This document shows, in pieces, positions 61,181 through 64,000 of a DNA stretch of 64,000 nt. Position 1 is the stretch's first letter; each line of letters opens with the position of its first letter. The translations under genes and the position numbers were made by a program. This DNA is from Primorskyibacter flagellatus (GTDB taxonomy: Bacteria; Pseudomonadota; Alphaproteobacteria; Rhodobacterales; Rhodobacteraceae). The stretch lies in contig NZ_FWYD01000006.1 of the NCBI RefSeq assembly GCF_900176485.1, positions 1-64,000 of the forward strand. Reading direction: 5' to 3'. The notes below the pieces were generated by a model. The model did no database searches. It saw nothing but the letters and a program-made list of their open reading frames with translations, and was not told the origin of the DNA.

Positions 61181-61274
61181 ATCCGTTGCGGGTCAGTGCG
61201 AAACGTCGGGGCTTGCTGACCGGCACAGAGAGGCTAGTCTGCGCTGTGGCAGTTATCGGGAAGGTTCAGAGCAA

Positions 61275-62258
61275 ATGACACAGACAATGCGCGCAGTCGA
61301 GATTTCACAACCCGGCGGGCCGGAGGTGCTGACGCTGGTCGAACGGCCACGGCCCGAGGCGGCGCATGGGCAGGTTGTCCTGAAGCTCGCCTATGCAGGG
61401 GTGAACCGGCCGGATGCCTTGCAGCGCGCGGGGGCCTATGCGCCGCCCCCCGGTGCCAGTGACCTGCCGGGGCTGGAAGCGGCTGGCGAGGTTGTCGCCG
61501 TGGGGCCGGGTGTCGATTGGCCATCTGTGGGCGACGAGGTATGCGCGCTGTTGCCCGGTGGCGGCTATGCGGAATATGTCGCGACTCCTGCCGCGCATTG
61601 CCTGCCCGTCCCGCAAGGGATGGATCTCAAGCAAGCCGCCTGTCTGCCCGAAACCTTCTTCACCGTCTGGTCCAACGTGTTCATGCGGGGCGGGCTGCAA
61701 GCGGGCGAGCGATTCCTGATCCATGGCGGATCCAGCGGCATCGGGACGACGGCGATCCAACTGGCGCGGCAGTTTGGTGCCCGTGTCTTTGCCACCGCCG
61801 GATCTGCCGACAAATGCGCCGCCTGTACGGATTTGGGCGCGGAGCGGGCGATCAACTACCGCGAGGAGGATTTCGTCGAGATTTTGCGCGCCGAGGGCGG
61901 GGCCAACCTGATCCTCGACATGGTAGGAGGCGATTACATCCCGCGCAATATCAAGGCTTTGGCGGATGACGGGCGGCTGGTCCAGATCGCCTTTCTGAGC
62001 GGGCCTAAGGTTGCGCTGAACTTTGCGCAGGTGATGACGCGAAGATTGACGATTACCGGGTCTACCTTGCGGCCACAGTCGGATCTGGCGAAGGCGCGGA
62101 TCGCGGATGCGCTGCGCGAACAGGTCTGGCCTTTGCTGGACGCTAGCAAAGTCGCCCCGGTGATGGATTCCGAATTCCCGCTGGAACAGGCCGCCGGTGC
62201 CCATGCGCGCATGGAGGGCAGCACCCATATCGGCAAGATCGTCCTGAAAGTCGGCTAA
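61275..62258 (+). CDS. NAD(P)H:quinone oxidoreductase (zinc-free MDR family)
   Basis: A 327-residue medium-chain reductase. N-terminal GroES-like part: MRAVEISQPGGPEVLTLVERPRPEAAHGQVVLKLAYAGVNRPDALQRAGAYAPPPGASDLPGLEAAGEVVAVG. Nucleotide site in FLIHGGSSGIGTTAIQLARQFGARVFATAGSADK. No catalytic zinc cysteines. It matches the PIG3/QorA-like group. It reduces quinones or small enones with NADPH (family inference). Confidence 0.93.
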   Translation: MTQTMRAVEISQPGGPEVLTLVERPRPEAAHGQVVLKLAYAGVNRPDALQRAGAYAPPPGASDLPGLEAAGEVVAVGPGVDWPSVGDEVCALLPGGGYAEYVATPAAHCLPVPQGMDLKQAACLPETFFTVWSNVFMRGGLQAGERFLIHGGSSGIGTTAIQLARQFGARVFATAGSADKCAACTDLGAERAINYREEDFVEILRAEGGANLILDMVGGDYIPRNIKALADDGRLVQIAFLSGPKVALNFAQVMTRRLTITGSTLRPQSDLAKARIADALREQVWPLLDASKVAPVMDSEFPLEQAAGAHARMEGSTHIGKIVLKVG

Positions 62259-62291
62259 GGCAATCCGCCGCGATTTGCGGGTTCTCCGAAA

Positions 62292-63290
62292 CTAGTGCAG
62301 TTTCGGGTTCTCGTCATACATCCTGCGCGCAAGCTTTATCCAGAAGGCGGGTGGCACCCGGTTCCGGTGCACCAGATTGGGGTCTTTGTTTGGCCATGTG
62401 ATTTTCAGATCATGGCCGGTCTTGTGAATGTCTTCTTCGAACGCAGTGTTGAGCGGTTCGAAAAAACTGATCATCCGCGCGACCTCTGCCTCGGAATAGA
62501 CGGTGGTCTTGACGCCTTCGCGGAAATGTTGCTCCAGCACGCTGCGGGTGACGTTAAGAAGTTTCCGGCTGGACGACTGCTTGATCGATATCTGCGCCGA
62601 AGCCCAGGCCGTCAACGGGTCTTGCGACACGTTGCTGTCGCCGGCGCTGAGGGCCGACAGCTGCGACGTCAGATGCCCATATCCCGCCAGATCCATGATT
62701 TCGCCAATGATCCCGTCAGGCCGCCTTATGGCTTGATCGTAAACGAAGAAACTTATCTCTTCAGGGGCGAAACCACGTTTCAGATGGCCGTATAGCCAAT
62801 TGAAATCCATCAGGACTCCGGTTGCCATTCGATGCGACAGCGCGCGTTCATACAGTCTGACCCACGGCACCGCGACGGTTGACTTGGCAACCTGAAGGTA
62901 GATGGATTGCAGAAAGGACACTTGGTTGCGGATGCAGCAGATGACCTGAAACTCGTCAAATTCCGAGCACAGCTCGCGGATGTCGGCAAGGTTGATGCGC
63001 TGTTTCGGATCGCCGCGGGAAAACTCTTCCGAGGACACGAAAACCGTCTTGTCCGTGTTGGCATAGTCGCGCACCAGAGTCTTCCACGCGCTGACCGAGC
63101 CTTCTTCGTACTGGTATTGCGGCGGCAAGGTGATCCAGTCGGTCACCAGCCCGTGCTGGCCGCTTTCCGTTCCCAGTTTTGGAAAAATAAACCCATGCTT
63201 GGCAAGCATTTTTCGGTTGAGGGCCAGGATGTTCTGTATCGAGGTTGTGGCGGTCTTATGGGTGCCAACGTGAAGGATCAGCTTGGACAT
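62292..63290 (-). CDS. Sulfotransferase-like P-loop protein
   Basis: A 332-residue protein. The N-terminal KLILHVGTHKTATTSIQNIL is the PAPS-binding P-loop of sulfotransferase-type proteins (pattern HVGPHKTGTTSLQ). The next conserved segment is FVSSEEFSRGDPKQR. The rest is mostly helical with VICCIRNQVSFLQSIYLQ (the typical R..Y..S site). Enzyme activity and acceptor are unknown; such proteins in Rhodobacterales often sit with surface polysaccharide genes, none of which is visible here. Start at 63290 (MSKLILHVG). Confidence 0.82.
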   Translation of the reverse strand: MSKLILHVGTHKTATTSIQNILALNRKMLAKHGFIFPKLGTESGQHGLVTDWITLPPQYQYEEGSVSAWKTLVRDYANTDKTVFVSSEEFSRGDPKQRINLADIRELCSEFDEFQVICCIRNQVSFLQSIYLQVAKSTVAVPWVRLYERALSHRMATGVLMDFNWLYGHLKRGFAPEEISFFVYDQAIRRPDGIIGEIMDLAGYGHLTSQLSALSAGDSNVSQDPLTAWASAQISIKQSSSRKLLNVTRSVLEQHFREGVKTTVYSEAEVARMISFFEPLNTAFEEDIHKTGHDLKITWPNKDPNLVHRNRVPPAFWIKLARRMYDENPKLH

Positions 63291-63356
63291 TCGGGCCTCG
63301 TAACGGGTCGGTTTGCGGGGGTCTGTTAGCACCGCAGCCGATGTTGCGCCAGCCTC

Positions 63357-63989
63357 CTAGCGCACGGGGTCCAGCAGAGCATCCGTCATCCGGCAATCAC
63401 GCAGGACGTCGCTGCCACAGGGCACCGGCTCAAGGTCTTTCGACAGACAAATCCGCACCTCCTGAATGCGCGCGCTCTGGCAGGTGATGGTGACCATGTC
63501 GGGCGCGAATGTCGGGTTGGCCTTCAGGAACGCTTCTTCGACGACCAAGGCCGGTATTTTCACGGGCTGATCGAGCTTGCGAAACACGGCAGGCCGCGTG
63601 ATGCTGCCATAGGCCTTGCGGGAGAGGGCGAAATAGGCCTTCGCGGAGAGGCCGGAACAGGTGCCATGCTTTTTCCACTGGTGCCAGGCCAGCCCGCTTG
63701 TCCCCATGATGTCGGCCATCGCTGCTGTCTGTTGACGCGACGGCGCGCGTTCCTGCGTCCGGCAGTAGGACGGCCAGCCACGGTGATTTTGCGGCCAAAG
63801 CCCGTGCAGAACCCAGCCGAAATCGCGGCCAGCATCGCATTGCTGAGAGTTGCGCGCATCGCCTTCGAGCGCACACCAGGTCGGGGACCAGCTGAGCGAC
63901 AGGACGTAATAGTTGAATTTGCCCGATGGCTCGCCCTCTGCCTTGGCCAGCCCGGCACTCATCACAAACAGCAATACCAACAAGCGCAT
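63357..63989 (-). CDS. Ribonuclease T2-family protein
   Basis: A 210-residue secreted endoribonuclease family member. Signal peptide MRLLVLLFVMSAGLAKA. Catalytic segment CAS I is GWVLHGLWPQNHRGWPSYC, with the first His. CAS II reads LAWHQWKKHGTC: the second His and Lys are present, but the usual Glu of HEW is Gln. Cysteines at the expected places (WCALE, QQCDAG, SYCRT, GTCSG, TCQSA, RICLS, DCRM) suggest disulfides. It lies at the window's edge but is complete. Likely cuts RNA in the periplasm if the Gln variant is active. Confidence 0.9.
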   Translation of the reverse strand: MRLLVLLFVMSAGLAKAEGEPSGKFNYYVLSLSWSPTWCALEGDARNSQQCDAGRDFGWVLHGLWPQNHRGWPSYCRTQERAPSRQQTAAMADIMGTSGLAWHQWKKHGTCSGLSAKAYFALSRKAYGSITRPAVFRKLDQPVKIPALVVEEAFLKANPTFAPDMVTITCQSARIQEVRICLSKDLEPVPCGSDVLRDCRMTDALLDPVR

Positions 63990-64000
63990 TTTCTCTTTCC

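Overview
The window reads as chromosome of an alphaproteobacterium of the Rhodobacterales (Roseobacter/Paracoccaceae type). The grounds are GC-rich coding sequence, an L-malyl-CoA/beta-methylmalyl-CoA lyase of the Rhodobacter Mcl1 type, a D-glutamate catabolic pair (dgcN-dgcA) with a D-amino-acid transaminase, the order rpmI-rplT-pheS-YrhK-pheT, COQ9 and TIGR02300 proteins, and an AldR/alanine dehydrogenase pair. The species cannot be named from sequence alone.

Layout. 0-4.2 kb is a worn mobile region: two diverged copies of a serine-recombinase/HTH pair (the second broken), a ParDE toxin-antitoxin pair between them, and remnants of an IS21-type istB gene and of a DUF3299 gene. 4.2-5.9 kb holds a DUF305 membrane protein and a glutaredoxin-MauE fusion, the kind of pair found in metal-resistance islands. 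6.1-8.7 kb is a phospholipid-type operon (acyltransferase, CDP-diglyceride synthase, small membrane protein, CDP-alcohol phosphotransferase), followed by tRNA-Cys.

9.4-22.5 kb is a LacI-controlled sugar locus. It has a CUT1 ABC transporter, a GH43 beta-xylosidase-like enzyme, an aldo/keto reductase, a cytoplasmic TolB-like propeller, two Gfo/Idh/MocA oxidoreductases and two TIM-barrel sugar isomerase-like proteins. Two LacI-type operators sit 42 bp apart at the promoter. Then come the YhaO/YhaN (SbcDC-like) nuclease-ATPase pair, an ureidoglycine aminohydrolase and rpsU.

29-34.7 kb is an accessory cluster of small enzymes in two converging operons: ArsR-SRPBCC-DoxX-YdeI-DUF1801 on the plus strand and TetR-VOC-DUF6151-DUF6958-VOC-GFA on the minus strand. 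At least three genes of the second operon are broken, and fragments of TfoX, DUF1428 and GST genes flank the cluster. It ends at tRNA-Ala.

34.9-64 kb is mostly core chromosome. It carries TIGR02300, a YgjP-type metallopeptidase, a GntR regulator, accA, LysE exporter/Lrp, a LytS-type membrane protein with a degenerate GGDEF domain, mcl1, dgcN-dgcA-dat, small DUF proteins, N-formylglutamate amidohydrolase, pyk, rpmI-rplT, an esterase lipoprotein, pheS and pheT. A low-GC foreign-looking gene and an inverted-repeat element sit between pheS and pheT. After these come YtoQ, a GST, mscL, a CDF transporter, ald/aldR, a second rpsU, coq9, a quinone oxidoreductase, a sulfotransferase-like protein and an RNase T2.

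The most interesting points are the converging small-enzyme cluster (a recurrent but functionally unexplained set of families, here caught half decayed), the sugar operon's duplicated oxidoreductase/TIM-barrel modules (a possible oxidation/elimination route for glycosides), the lipid operon with Asp-to-Asn changes in the CDP-alcohol motif, and the insertions between pheS and pheT.
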